A stretch of 64,000 bases of DNA from the NCBI RefSeq assembly GCF_028389875.1, contig NC_084663.1, forward strand, positions 214,172,876 to 214,236,875, given 5' to 3'. A program made the translations under genes and the position numbers. Positions 23,501 to 38,500 of this stretch are shown here, one piece after another. The notes beneath the pieces are model-generated. The model was given only the letters and a program-made list of their open reading frames with translations. It was not told the DNA's origin and made no database searches. Within the stretch, counting starts at the first letter, position 1, and each line of letters begins with the position of its first letter. The stretch comes from Rhea pennata. Lineage: Eukaryota > Chordata > Aves > Rheiformes > Rheidae.

Positions 23501-26500
23501 CCAGGGCACACATTTCTCTTCCAAACAGAGGCTGGGTCTGGGCTGTGGAGTTTCTTGGCCCAGGGAAAATGATTATTTAAAATTAAGGAGCAGGAAGGGC
23601 ATTCTGCTTTCACACTGCAACCAGCTTCCAGGTCTCAGCCTCTTCCCCTATGTCTGGAGGCTCTTATCAAAGTGCTTAGGTAAGAAAAGGCCTTAGGAGA
23701 TCTCTACTCCAACCTGTCCTCAAAGCAGGGCTACCATTAAGTTCAGACTGGGCTGCTGTGGGTTTTGCCCAGTCAGATCTTGAAAATCTCCAAGGATGGA
23801 GGTCTCACAGCCTCTCTGGACCCCAGACTCAATGCTTTCCTGTCCTCAGAGGGGAAACTTGTTTCCTTATATCCAGCAGGAACTTCTTCTATTTCAATCT
23901 ATGACAATGCATCTCACCCTCATGATATGAACCTCAGTGAAGAGCCTGGATCTGTCTTCTCAGTAACATCTTTGTAGGAATTGGACAGTTGCTCTTAGGT
24001 CTCCTCAAAGCCATCTCTCCTGGCTGAACAGATCCAGCTTCCTTAGCCTCTCCTCACACACCATGCATCCAGCCCCTGACCAGTTTAGTGGCTTCTGCAG
24101 GATTTGCCCCAGTTTATTAATGTCTGTCTTGTGCAGAAGAGCCCCATCCAGATGTGGTCTAAAGAGCACTGAGAAAGGGGATTAATTACTTCTCTCCACT
24201 AGTGTTAATACAGCCCAGGATGCTATTAAGCATCCTTACTGCCAGAGCACGTTGCTGCACTGGAAAAAACATTTCAAGAGGCTTTCAGAGGTCTGTGCTG
24301 ACCCTTGCAGGATGATATTGCCTCTTGGACAACCAGTCTGTGGTATGGTCCTCCCCAGCATGACTTCCTGGCATCAAGCAGCTCTGGACATTTCAAATTA
24401 TCAAGAGCCAAATGGACCAAGTGAGGACGTGGGGAGCACATGAGAACTGCAGTTTTGGAAACAAAGGTTGTTTGGAAACAGCCTGGTGACAGGGTGAAAG
24501 TGACTGGAGAGAGATCCCACAACTTTTAACAGCAGGGAAAGAAGGGCCAAAATAGATACCCCTAGAGAAAAAAAACACCCCCTAGTCTTCACATCCCCAG
24601 CCAAAGGAAGTCTCTGATTCCAAGTGCAGCAGATGCAAGTGGATAGAAATCAGCCCACTTCCTCCTGCTCCTAAAGCCCTTCCCTTTGGCACAATGTTAT
24701 CAACCCATTTTCCCAGTTTCCACAGAACTCACAGCCTGCTGCCGAATTCCTGATGCCAGGATGGTTTCCAGGGTGATGTTGATGTAAGTGCTGTAATAAG
24801 GATGAGCAGGTGGCAGGTCCTGGAAGTTCAAGATGACCGATGCGTTGTCCTTGACCACCTCTAGCATATCTGCCAATTTGCAGACAGACTGGTTGGCAGC
24901 TTCCAAGTAGTCAGACCTTGAGAGAGACCCAGCCGTCCAGAAAGGGTCATTCTGAAAGCAAAGCACATCGCAGTGTTACTGCTGTGGAGCCAGACTGCCC
25001 TGGTACAGGTGAAGCTCCTTTGCCACCCCATCTTGGCAACAGCAGGCAATGCCAACAGCTACACTCAATGTCCCTCTTGCAGCTTGCTGAAGTGCATCAG
25101 CAAGCCAACTCTATGCCTCAGTTTCCCCACCCCAGGGTAGGTGGCAGATCCTTACTGAAAGTAAGGTGTGCTTTGTTGGTCCCCCATTTCCAGGGGGAGA
25201 ACTGAACTAAAGGGTACAGGTCAGAAACAGGCAGTGACCAGAGATAGGAGGAAAGTCTAAAACGAGGAATGGGAGCAAGGAGCAGGAATTAAGAATGTTC
25301 ACATAGAAGATGGGTGAGAAGTAACAGCTTCCCCTGAGGGCTGGCTGAGCTCTTATACAGGGACTAACTCAAGGCATTCAATGCAATTTGCAAAGGTAGT
25401 AAGTCAAAAATATACTCTCCCACACTGTGTATGCTACTGCAAAGGATTCTTAAAGATAGAAATAAACAACAAAAAAACCCCACATCCTAGTTATTGTATA
25501 GGGTCATATCGCTGAAAGTGACCAGAGAGGAACTAGGGGTTTAGAAGAGATCTAGCCACCTCTGCTACCTTAAGGCAACCTCTCGAAGACCAGGGGAACA
25601 GACCTTCTCTTGGAAGCAGTCTGTTTCAACATTTAAATACAAGATCACCCTCCACCTCTGACCTTCCTCCACAAAGTGCTTCAAAGCAGAGGGAATAGGC
25701 AAACATCTGGATTTAAGGATATTCAGGAATTAATTTGTCTCAAGGAGCCAAGAACATCACTCAGAGATGCTCCCCAACTCTTATCTCAGCCCCCTCTTAT
25801 CTGGCAGAAAACAATTCTGTGACATTCCCACTCCTGCAATCACATCTGCAAGCCAGACAAGTTTCTGTGCTGCCCCACATGCAGCTGTGATATATAGACA
25901 ACCCAATCACATCTTCAAACCAGCTCAGGTTGGCACAGCAGTGCAGTCATGGTGGTTCAGGCCACCAGCAAGTAGGCACCCAGGGCACTCCAAGCAGGCA
26001 CACGAAACTCTTATCCAAGCTTGCATCACTCCAGCAACATCTCATCAAGCCATATTCAAGCTAGCTAGCACGAGTGTGCCCATTTCTGCCACCCTGCCTC
26101 CAGGCCATAGTTAATGGTCTCCAGGAGGGTTAAGGCTGCAGGCCAAAGAACAGCTCAGAAAGAAGTCACACCTGCAAGCTGGCTGCCAATTGACAGATGG
26201 ATCAGCCCATCCCACAGCAATTCCTTCCCCCTCAGACTGAGGGATTCATTTCCTGCTCTTTCTTTTTAAAGACAAATTCGTCCAAAATTAAATGAAGGAT
26301 AAAGGAAGAGAAATGCAAATTTAGTAGGAAAAAAGCCACATCCAGCAAAGCCTGGATCCAGCCTACTTCTTTGTTCGACTTCGCATATAGGAGGATGCTC
26401 TAGCACAGGAAATGCGAGATGTTATGCACAAAGCAGTTTGGACACAGTTAGGCTGACAGCACCACTTTGCTCTCCGCAGCCAGGAGAGCTGGAACCTCCT

Positions 26501-29500
26501 CTCACCATCCAGCCTGATGAGGTAAAGAGCATCTGACAGGCAAACGAGCAGACACTTGCCACAGAAAGACGGGTAAAGGTGGCAAGAGGGAAAGCCGAGC
26601 TGCACACTGGAATAATGAATTGCAAAAAGTATCTGAAATCTGCTATTAAATAGCAAGCCACGGCTTGCTCTTAGCATTGTTGCAGTCTCTCATCAAAACA
26701 CAGCAAGGCAGGAAGATGCAGTCACAAGCAGTTGTGTTTACACAGGTAGACTAAGAATCTGGTTGCAGCGAGAACTGTAGAAGGAAGACACACTACATCA
26801 TCTAGAAAAGGGATGGTCATATATAACACTCTTCTGTTCTCTTTATAACCAGGTTCCCCCCTCTCAGGATCTTGAAATTCCAAACAGTGTCAATCAGGCA
26901 TCAAGACCCCCTCTTCCAGGAGGTGGAAGAGGCACAGAAAGATGATGCAATTTCTCCTCAACCCCAAGTTGTAGGGCAGAGAGAGGAACGAGCACCTTGA
27001 ATCCCAACCAGGGCTCGCTCTTGGAGGCTATGAGCAGCATCTCAATGATGCACATTAACACATGGCAGCGACCTTGGAAAACTACCTGCACAACAATAAA
27101 TACTTAGTATTCAAATTTCCCAACAGCACAGGATGAGGAAAAGGAGGAACATGCAGCTTACAAGCTCGGGGAATGTTCCAGTTCTGACTTCTCATCTGCT
27201 GGGCCATTGCTCCAAACCCCTGGGCAGCAGTGCCCGAAAGAGGCCGTGAATGAAAACAGTAGAGTGTCAGGCTCTGAGGCTTGCAACACAGACAAGCAGA
27301 CCAGCACCCTAAAAGTGATTGCATGAACAGAGAGGCCCCTGACTACTTTTATTCACTGAGTGGAAAGATTTCTCTCTTTGAAAAGCTGACATTAGCTACC
27401 AAGATGCTCCAAACAGCAAATAAAAGGGCAAATTAAATTGAGTAGAGGCCAAAAGCTTGGTTTATAGAGGCCTGGTCTAGTCACATTTCACTTCACTGAG
27501 GACACAGATCTGCATTCATCCACCCCAGGGCAGGTTCAGGTTTGAACTTTCTGCCTGTGGCCTTGACACTAAGACACCATCACCATTGGCCACACGCACC
27601 TTTAGAAACCATTCTCCAGCATTGAGCTTTTCCAGGTCAGTCCAGTTGAACGTGGAGGCGTGCTCGTAGGCCAGCTCTGGAAACACTTCCTCCACATTAG
27701 TTGTTCTCCTGAGTGTCTTGTCATGCATCAGAAATGGCACTCCATCGTAGCTGCAAAGAGAGTCACAGTCCCCATTACCTGGTGGAGATGAGCAAACAGA
27801 TACACAATACTAGAGAAGGACACTCTCCATCTTCTCCCACGGCTTTGTGGGACCACATCAAAATCATTGTCAAAATCTCAACCAACTTAGCATACCTTGT
27901 TGAAACTTAAGACCTTTTCTCCCTGAGTGCATCTCATTTCAACTGATCTCAAGAACACAATGCACCCCCCAAAGGAAAGTCTCTTAGATATCTCCTAGAT
28001 GTTTACCTTCATTCAAATGCTGACATAAATGAGAAACACACAATAACCAAAGCTTATTGCAATGTTTACAGCTCCCAGTAACATCAGAGGTTTTCCATAC
28101 CTTGTACTCATACACATACACACAGAGAAATTATTCTCACACTGTAAATAGTAGATAACGGGTAACACATTCAAAGGCTAATGTTCACAGGCTTTCAACA
28201 AGGGACTCTAAGCTTTCAAAATTGCTTTGGAATTGCCTTTCCCAATTGAAATTTGTTTTCAGGAGATAGTCATGCTCACACAAGTAGCTGAGTTCACCCA
28301 TCTTAAAGAATACTCATTTCTCAGCTGAAACTAAATAACCAAGTGCATATGCCCTGTGGTTTTTAAGTCACCTGGATATTACAAAACAGTGGTTTCAGGA
28401 AACCTAAAAAGCTTTTCAAATTTTATTCCAGATCCATTATCTGTAGCTGGATCAGTGGCAACACTGCAGAGGACGATGATGATTTCTATCAAGCCTGGAG
28501 AACATGGAGTTATTCACGCTCAAAAAAAAAAAAAAATCAAAACAAACTCAGTACAGCCAGCATGGCCAAGAGCAGGAGATTATAGTGACATTTTCTAAAG
28601 CAAAAGGACAGAACCAACCTGAGCTAGCTGGTTAAAAAGTAGTGCTTCCTGTCCACCCCTCCCTGCCAGCTTCACATGGAGGGACTGGGAAGCTCAACCC
28701 CTGTAAGCAGCCCACCTTAGCACTGGGAGACTAAAATAAGGTCCAAAAAGGAGATCGGGTTAAAACTAAAACTCATAAAGCCAATTAGGAGACAATCCAA
28801 AGCATTCACCTCAGAGCAAGAGGAAGACCAAAAAGACCAATTTTGAGTGATGAAGCAAACACTGTCCTAGTTTTGCTATTGCTTGCAGAAGGCCCTTATC
28901 ACAAAGGTCACTTGCATCTTATTTTCTATTTCTAGCATGAATTATATGCTCAGTAACTTCTCCCCTCCTCTCCACTCAAAGTAATGCTGACACAGCAACA
29001 CCATACTCAGCAGCAAGCACACCAAGCTGCTGCAATGAGAAGGGTTTCTAATAAATACAGTTAAAAAAAATGCCAAGCGACTGCAGAATTAAGTGTGGAC
29101 TGTTTAAAAAAGATAGGAGCTCAAGTCTTAACATCTCTTAGCAGAGCATCATCAGATACTGCTAAGCTTTAACCACAGAGCAGAAATCCTATGAGGCTTT
29201 TGACATTCACTCCCTGCTGCCTAATCCTTCCCCTTATGCAAGTAACATGGAAAGCACAGTCCAGGGCTAACCACAATGTATCAGCAGGCTCAGGTTTGAA
29301 AAAGGAATTCAGAGAGGAAAAAAAGGAGATGCGGGAGGAGGCACAAGATGGGACTGCAGAGGATGCTGCTTGAAGCAAAGACGTTTTGAATGCACTAGCG
29401 CTGGCTTTATAACCAGGGCCACCCACTTTAGAGTGCATACTGGGTACAACAGTTTGCCCCAGTGAGAAGGGACCCATCCATGGCTGGCACCCACATGGAG

Positions 29501-32500
29501 GAGGAACAAGTAGGAAGTGTGAAGACATCCAAGGAGAAGTGATGGAGGGAGCCTGCCATGACTCAAGCACAAAGAACATCTTTCAATGGGATGAGGACAA
29601 CTCCTCAGGGCTGTGCTGCAAATCTTTGCCAAAACTGCTGACAGCTGTATTGATGGCTCTGCATTTAGTCTGAACTGAAGGTCTTTGTAGTCTCATTTTT
29701 ATTTTATTTATTTTATTTTAAGTCTCTTTAGGAGACCTAGGTCTCCTAAAGATGGATCCAGATAATTTGGCCATCAAGGGTGTCACTTCAGCTGTAGGAT
29801 GTCCCTTCAGGATGGCTGATGAGTAGCAACCTAGGAAGCTCTAGCAGCTTTTCCAGCTCTGTTCCCCCAAAAAGGCCGCCCTGCCTTTTCCCTTCTCCAA
29901 GGCTAAGGGAAACAACCAGTTCAGCTTACCTCGTGAGCTGAGGCTTCATTTGGTAGATGGGCAGTCAAGATGTTGTCCTTTTACAACAGTTAATGAACTA
30001 GTTTTCGAAGGAAGAAGAATTGTATCACAAATATCCCAATTCATCCTTCATCCTTCCACAATGACCTTCCATTCCCAGGGGGAAGAATTTCCATTAGTTT
30101 TTACATCATTTGCTCTCAAACAATTATGGAAAGAAAAAAAGCACTCTGATGATTAAACTGCTGAAGTCCACCTTTCACCAAGCAGAAACATCTTTTAATC
30201 AATGTCAGCCTCAAAAGAGGTCAAGAATAAATAAATAAATAAATGAAACAAAACAGCTATGAGACTTCCTTATATTAATATCTGCGACTAAAACATTGTC
30301 TCAAGCTCAGCCCCTAATCCCTGCTAAATTAGGCAGTCACAATTATCCTAGATAATCTGGAAAGGGTCACTGACTACTCAGTGCAGGCAGCTGAGACCTA
30401 AGAGGGACCCACCAAAGTAGAGAGCAGGATGTAGCTTCTAGCCTGGTAACAATCACCAGCGCCGTCTTCCTTCTCCAGGAGATGTCTCACAAGACATACT
30501 AAAGCAACATCTTGCCCTGCTCCTGTGATACGCCCTTATTCCTGCTTTCAATTGCATATTTTGTCCTTGTTCACTCCTAGCCACAGTGGCTTGTTTATAT
30601 AAGTGAGGCGGACCTCAACTTTTGCTGACCCACAGTCAACAACCTAAAGTAAGTACCACCAAATGGGTAACATCCAGAGTCTTGATGGGAACAAGGGAAC
30701 AACCTACCCTCAAGTTAAAGACAGAGGGTTCACCAAGGCAGGGCTTTGCCATCCCCTTCATGCCACTTCTGCTCTTGTACCTCTATATAACACATGCAGA
30801 AATACAGCTCAGGAAAGAAGCAAGAATATTTATAAAGATCACATTCCTGGAGCGAAGGATGATTCTTGAAATGACTCTTCTGGGATCCTCTCTAAACTGG
30901 CCTTCTCAACTCAACATTTACCTGCAAGGGTTGACACTTTGGCAAAAGTATCACCAGATTCTTTCTGCTGTCAGTATTACTGTCACGTGAGGGAGGGAAA
31001 GATGAGAATTAGCAGCACTCCTGTGTCATTAATTTTTTGCGACAGTTTTACTTCCTTGTTGTGCAGGTCATCAGGCAGGTTTTTACCAGTGTTGCAATTT
31101 TGGGATCTCTACTCTCTGCATATAGGGCTTCCCAGCAGCAGTCACATTTAAGTGATTCAGTCCCTTCCCTTGGAATACAGCTGCCAGCAGATTTCAAGTC
31201 AGGCTAGAAACCAAGTGCTTTGTTTCATGCAACAAAGTCAGTCCTAGGAAAGCGGACCCATAAATGAAGATTAGTTTAATGACAAAAGAATCCAGGTTTT
31301 ATCCATCTGGACAATTTTACCTTTAGTCATCATCTCAGCTGAACAATTAGTAACATTTACCCTGTCTAACATGCTCCAGAAGACCCTGCTGAGCAGGGAG
31401 GTTGGACTAGATGATCTCCAGAGGTCCCTTCCAACCTTACTGATTCTATGATTCTATGATCTGTGTACTACAAATGGAGGCAGCTGAGGAGTTACTGGAC
31501 ACATTCTCCATGAGAGCCCTTTTCAATGGGAAAGGGTGGTTATGACCAGAAAGACACCCCAAAAAAGAGAGTCAGGAATATAGGTTAGGCCATCCACAAA
31601 GAAAGTTTCTTTGCTAAAGCAAACCAGTGCACTGACTTACCTCAGTACAACATCAGCTTGGACTCCATATGTCTTCTGCTCCACTGCCTTCTGGAAGGAC
31701 ATCAGAGTGTTTTCTGGTGCCAACTATGTGGAAAAAAAATAAAAAAATAAAAGCAGGAAAAGATTAGTAGCAAGTGGAAAGGTTTACAAAGCTGTTCCAG
31801 CTTGAATGATGCTGGGAGGAAGGATTAGAGAGATTAGAGAGCCAAAACAATCTTGTTTTGAAGATTACGTGCTGGCCAGTTACACTGGGGTACCAATTTT
31901 CCAGAAAAAATTGTATCTCATTGAAACCTGAAGATGACCAATGGATCTGAACCCACTGATGGTATTTCACAGCAAGATAAAGCAGTGCAGGACTGTGATA
32001 GTCTGTGATGCTAGACACCCAACTAGCCCCAGCCTGCTGCAATAGCATTATGTTAGCAATATAGCACTATATCATTAATCGTACTATTAATAGTACTTTA
32101 ATAAACTATGAGATGTCCACCAACGTGGTTCCCAAACAGTGGCTTGCTGAGGATCCTTAGACAGTGACTGTTAATACAGTGCCAGTTGTCTATTCACAGG
32201 TTTTATCTGGAGCTACCTAAAACACCTTAGTAACTCTTCACTCTCCTACTTCTCTATACAAACAGCAGTTATAATGCCATTATAGAGACACAAAACAGTC
32301 CATGAACCAGGATATCATCCATAACATGGAAAAAAAACAAACAAAAAAAGCAATAACTAGATCACAGGTTCTGTAACACACATTTTATTTCCACATCTAC
32401 TCATTCACTGAAGTGGTGTCTTGCTAAGTGGGGGGAAACAATTGCTTTCTCTTAATTACAAATGTTCCAGTTAGTCTTAACAGCAGTAAATAACAATAAT

Positions 32501-35500
32501 ATTTTTAAAAAGCCTTAAACCTGGAAAATTTATGAGTCCTTATCTGTAAAAGCCATAGAGATAAGTTTTAATTTAAATTCCTTCCTGTTAAATGGAGCAG
32601 ACAGTAAAAGAGTCAGGGGCTATTTGAACAAACAACTACAACATGAAGAGAAATACTTTCTTCTTCTGCAAAAACAGTGTAGCCAACCTTACAAAATGCA
32701 TAAATCAAAACACAGACCAGGAAAAAAGAGACAACCATCTGGATAAAAACCTGAGACATTGCTATTAAACAAGTCCGCTTCATAATAAGCAAATTTTAAA
32801 AATCATTTTCTTTTTTTCAAATTTTGCTTTCAGGTTTAGAGCACTCGTAACAACCTTTTTCCCAGTTATCTCTACCACCATGAGGATCTGCGAGTAGCCA
32901 CCAAAACACACTGAATATTCCCAAGTTATGATTTTCAAAAATTATTTAGGAGTTGGAGAGAAGAATAATTTTAAGGACAAATACCTAAACATACAATGCA
33001 AGTAAAATACAAAGTACATACAAAAACCTGGTCAGGAGTTTAAAGCATCTTTAAGGAACATCCATTTTCTTATTAGCTGGCCAACTTCGGTGCTCAGGTC
33101 AGCAAAGCTTTGCTCCAAAAGCAATCAGATCAAATACTCTGCTCTGAGCTGTCTACAACCCAACCTTCACATAGCTCCAGTATCTCTACACTGCATTCCT
33201 CTGGCCCAAGCCACGCATCAGTATTTGTCCATTTTTCTCTTTGTTTACCAAAGAAAAAAAAAGAAAGAAAAAAAAAAACACCACTGCAGCATGTTATCTT
33301 CCCAGCAAAAGCTCCTAATCAAAGAGTGACTTGTCTAAGAGGACATGAGAGGTAACACCCCCATTACACCCTCTTGCACATGGCAAGGATGGGTCACATA
33401 AGGTCGGGCTAAAAGAGCCTTTCCTGGTAAATGCACGATGCCAGAGCTGCCAGCAGGGAGCAGCAACCGCGTAAAGATCCCAGTCAGGCAGATCAGCTTC
33501 ATCTTGTGTTGCTTTCAGCATCTCAGGTTTCTCCCCAAGTAGCTCAGGTTTCTCTGGGTGAACACTGCAAGGTGATCCTGTCTGTACAGAGCAATGCTCA
33601 GTATTTGCTTTCAGAGGCTTCGGCAATTGCACAGAAATAGAGTGAATAGCATTCAAACCAGAGACCACTGAGACAGAAAGACCAAAGGGCAACACACAGA
33701 TGCCAGCCTGAGCTGGAAATGGTGGGTGGGTGGATGCAACATAAGGCCAAAGTCAAGATGCCACATCATATCAAGTAGTGATTGAACCTGGACCCCTGCG
33801 AGCAGCCTCATCAGGGATGAAATCATATCAGGAATAGAACAGTAAAGTGTGTTATGTAATGTCAGTCAGCAATGTCAGTAGTGTCCAGTCAAGGAAGACT
33901 GGAAAGAGAGGCTTGGACTAGCCTCACCAAGCGATCAATGTAAAACCCTTCAACGAGGGTAGGACAAGGATGGGAAACACTGTTGTTACCCCACATATGA
34001 CCAGGAGCTCATCTTGCATGGAATAATGTTAACAAACGCGATCACTGTTGTTCCTCTTCTGTAGGAGCGGGCCAGGGTGACCACAGTCTTGTCCACATCC
34101 AGCCGAGGCACTGAACTCTGGCACGACAGAGGCCTAATCCAGTGAGGACACACAGGCTCTGCACGACTGGAAAAGACTATGTGCTCGTTGATAACAAGAG
34201 TAAAACACTTCTTGCCTCCTCCTCTTTCAGTGTATTTTGGTTTCTGCAGATCCAGGATCAGTCCTTGGTTGGATGCCAGCCCTCAAGATGCAGTCAATTT
34301 GATGACCCCAGAGGAAGCTTTAACCTACAAAAGCAGGGGAGTCACAGCCTCCACTTCCGAAGGTGCTCAGATGAAAGAGCCAAACAGATCTGATGTGGCA
34401 AATCAATAGGCAAGACACTGGGGAAAGGCAAGGTTACATGAAAGCCACAAAGGAAAGCAGGCTCTCTGGGATGGGCTTCTGGTTCATCAAACTGGGTAAA
34501 ATTGATAATCTGAAGATAGCGATGACACTGGCACATCTTAGAGGCAGTGCTACAGTATGAGCTCTAGTAAGCTGAAAACCAAGATTTTCTATCAATTTCA
34601 AAACTCAGCGCAGTTTGGCCAGCCCATTCTCAACACTCCAACAGATGCCACCGAGCCCAACCTCACAGAGAGGCAACCTCAGCCCAAGCAGTGTTGCTCT
34701 CTCATCTCCAGGTCCTTCTGAGCTCCTCAGCCGCTCTGAAACAGCAAATAGCACTGACGTCAACAGAATCGCTCCCTGTAACTCTGTGCCCACAAAGGCA
34801 TGGGCTGGTTAGTCTCTATAACGCTATGTTACTGTTACTTGACAGCCCAATTCCTGTATGTACCATATCCTTCCGCAAAGTAGATTATAAGTCTTCCAGG
34901 CAAAGACCTCATCTTCTCGTGAGCATGTCACGGGTAAGTTCCTAACCTGGCCAGAGCCAGTCACCCTTATATAAATAATTACATCTCCAAATCAGTCCAT
35001 CATCAACGCAAAGAGCTGTCCTCTGCTGTCTCTAAATCTCTCCATTGCTCCCAGCCCAGAGGGGACAGAGTGAGCTGGCATGCAGGGCTCGTCACCGCCA
35101 GGCTGATGACACAATCCAGGAAAGCAGCAGTCAGAAGCCAGGAAAGCAAATTTAACCCTGTCCCCTGAAATCAGATGGTGCCTATCCCCGGAGGATCCCT
35201 TGGCACCACCGGGGAGCCAGGTGTCTGTCTTTACAGCGACTTCACACACCCTGCAATGCAAAAGGGAGCATCAGGACAACAGATATTTCTGTCGTCCCAG
35301 GCTGCCTGTCTCTCTAACAATCTCCAGGGAAGAGGCAGCTGAGAAACAAAGATCTAGTATGTTTAGGGCAGAGCTGCACACAAGCAGGAGTCACTGCCAC
35401 AGAGGTTGCTTACTGACTTAGTGTTAATTTCTTCTTTTCCTCCCCCCCCCCCTTCAATTTTTAAAGCAAATCTGAAATAAACAAACTTTGCATTTTTATT

Positions 35501-38500
35501 TCCCTGTCTCCTCCCAGTCCCTCTGATTGGTTTTGTCCTGGATACGATACCAGCCCAAACTCAGGTTTGCAACACTCCAGGGTAACTGGACACAATCAAT
35601 TTCTTAAGGAATCTGTGTTGAAGTGAAGGAAGCCCTGGGACATAAAGCAATGATTTCCTCCAAAATCCTCATCATATAAACCATGACAACATCCACTGAA
35701 AGCCACAGACAGCCCCTGTGAAGGGTTTCTAGAAGCAGGGTTCCTTTTTTCTCTGTGCGGCTTGATAAAGTCATCCCTTGCAAAAATTAGTATGCAATTC
35801 ACTACTTCTTGCTAGATCAAGAAGATAGCAAATAATGTCTTGAAAAATTAATGCATTCTGACTATTTCTAAGTTAGAAGTCAGTTGCAAATGCTTTAAAA
35901 ATGGATCACTGAAATCAAGAACTTTGGACCTTCCTTAACAAACGTCCTCAAAGTGCACTATGTAAAGTGGCAGAGCCTTGCTACAGTTGGACATGACTAC
36001 ACTGCATTTTCCCCCTAATTAGCTAGCTTGGCAAGAGCGTCAAAAAAACAAAACAAAACCAAAAAAAAAAAGTATCATTTGCATGTGCAGGGAGACTAAT
36101 GAAAAAGTTAGCACAGACAAACCAAATTCTTTGCAAACCATAACAGCAGTCACAGCACCACTCTGGCACTGTGCACTGAGCTACACCAAAGGATTTGATC
36201 TTTGTTTTATTAACAAGCTTTAAGAATGTTTTCTGATCCTTTCAGAATCAGTAGCATCATCATAAAATTAAATTTGTAATTTACTTTGCTGACCAAGGAA
36301 ATAGCCCTCGAGAAGACAAACGAAAGAATCAAGATATTGATATCAACTAGGTAACTACTTGTAGAGGACGGGAAAGGCAGCAGAACCTCTGAGTTGCAGG
36401 AGGTCCAGGACACCAACACAAGAACAGCCAGCCTTGTCACACGGTGTCTTGCCACAAGCTGTCATCATCAAAACAGGAAAGTGCATGGCTCTGTATCAGT
36501 ATCAGGCAACAACAATACTTGTTTTTTTTTTTTTTTTAATTCTTATTTTAAACAGCATCTTTAACTCTCCAGGAATTCCAGGGGTCACATGCATAAAAGC
36601 CAAAGCCTGATTTAATGACAAACTACCTAACCCTACACAGATTTATGTTGAACACAGCTGAACACAAGCCTTTCTCCAGGTCTGATGGAAGGCAATAATT
36701 GCGACCGTTCATTGCTATCAGTTAGACCAACAGGCAGGTTAACTGCAAAATATTTAACAGCTGAGGGTGCACAAAATGCTTCTTGATTTCAGCAGCACAA
36801 ATGATACAAATTAAAGTGGTTCAGAGCCCTTCAAAAACAAAAGCCATTCCAATCAGATAGTGGTGAAGCTTTGGTACCCGAGATAAAAATGAGGGCCCTC
36901 AAAACAAAACAAAAAAAATAAATTAAAAAAGGAAAAGCCACCAGCTCTTCTACACTTAGACGACAGCTCTCCAATGAGTCATAACCACAAACAAAATCTT
37001 CTCTACTGCTCTCATCAGTATCTGGTATCGTGAAACGTCAACTCCACACGTTTAACGGGTGTTTGCTGGAAATTTCCTGGGACCAGCAAGATATGCTCCC
37101 TGCCAAGGCAAAATATTCCCATGCAGCAAAGAAAACGGCAAAGTATAAGAGCAGTTAAATGCTGGCTGCCCATCAAGGAGTCTCATCCCCCTCATAGGTA
37201 CATTCCTACCCCCCTCAGGTCACTTGCGTTTTCTGCCAATTGCCCTTTTTCACCTCTGGAGGTTGTGTAAAGCCAACGCTCCTGAGAAAGGGTCACCCCA
37301 GCCCGATGCCTCCGCGTGGGCAAGGAGCTCAGAGAGACAGCAGTGATCGAGAGCCGAGCGCTTTGGAGATCCGGAGCCCTTCCACACCCCGACAGCTGCT
37401 TCAGCACCGGCTTTCTCAGCGCTGTTAAGACACGTCGAAAGCCAGCTGTCTAGGTGGTTTGCCAGGAGTGTTTATTTTGATGCTATTTGTAGCTGCAAGC
37501 TCTGAAACTAAGCCATTCTTGCCTCCAACACTCTTGGCTTGTTTCCACAGGTTTACCCCAATTATTTTATTATTATTATTATTATTTAGAACAACCAGTA
37601 TTTTATTTGGTCCCAGGAAAGAGAGGTGACAATCTAGGTTTCATGTAGTTTCCTAGGAAGACAGATACAGTTAAAAAAAACTCTTGGTGTTATTAATCCT
37701 TTTGGTGATTTACAGAACAAAATTGAAGTCAAAAATCATGGCTTAATTTTTCTCATGAGGGATGTGCATTGAAGATCAACAACTTAAAAGCAAACAGGAC
37801 TCAACATCATAGATAGCAACTTCTTCAGGTCCCAAACCCAAAGACTACCTGGATCAAGTCTCAAGCATTTTGTGAGAAAAAATATCTGGGAGGAGACTTT
37901 AAAAAGACAAAAATGGCAGTAGAAGTTGGTGTCCTACTGGAAGAAGTTCCTTATTTCCATTTCAGATTTGGTCCTGGCTCCCACCTTCCACCTTTGTTTC
38001 GATTTATCCTCAACGTAAGTGACACACCACCACAGGGAGAAAACAGTCAAGTCTGTTAGCATTGAAACCAAAATGCAACTAGACTGCTGCAAGTAAAAAA
38101 GACTGCTTTGAAAACCAAAGACACCAGATATCAGCTCATAAAAGCGTCTGGGAGGTTTAACTTGTTAACATGAAATGATGGCAGCACCCTCATCTCATGC
38201 TTTAGGGTATCAGACAATTCCTCTACCTGTCAGGGCAGGACCCCTTCAAACTCTGGACATCACGTGGTTATGAGGGCTGGTCCCCTCGAGTTAACCTTGA
38301 TGCTTCCCTGAAAGAGTCCAGGAGAGCAGAAATGGATCTGGAGGCTGGAAAGTTTTGTCTTTTAAAGGAACCTTTAAAAAGAGACTACAACTGATCAGCT
38401 AAACTCCTGCTCAGAGAAAGGACGTATTTGTCACAGTGAAAACTGGGCACCACTGGACAACATTCAGGCAAGGGGAATTTAGGAGGAGTCATTCAAGAAA

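Larger units (their letters stand above)
27751..31640 (-). other. GDPD5: GDPD5 intron 8
   Basis: It holds a CR1 3' end at 31361-31460 (antisense to the gene), T/A-rich simple sequence at 29695-29720 and an (AATA)n run at 30226-30244. No exon-like frame. Confidence 0.88.
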
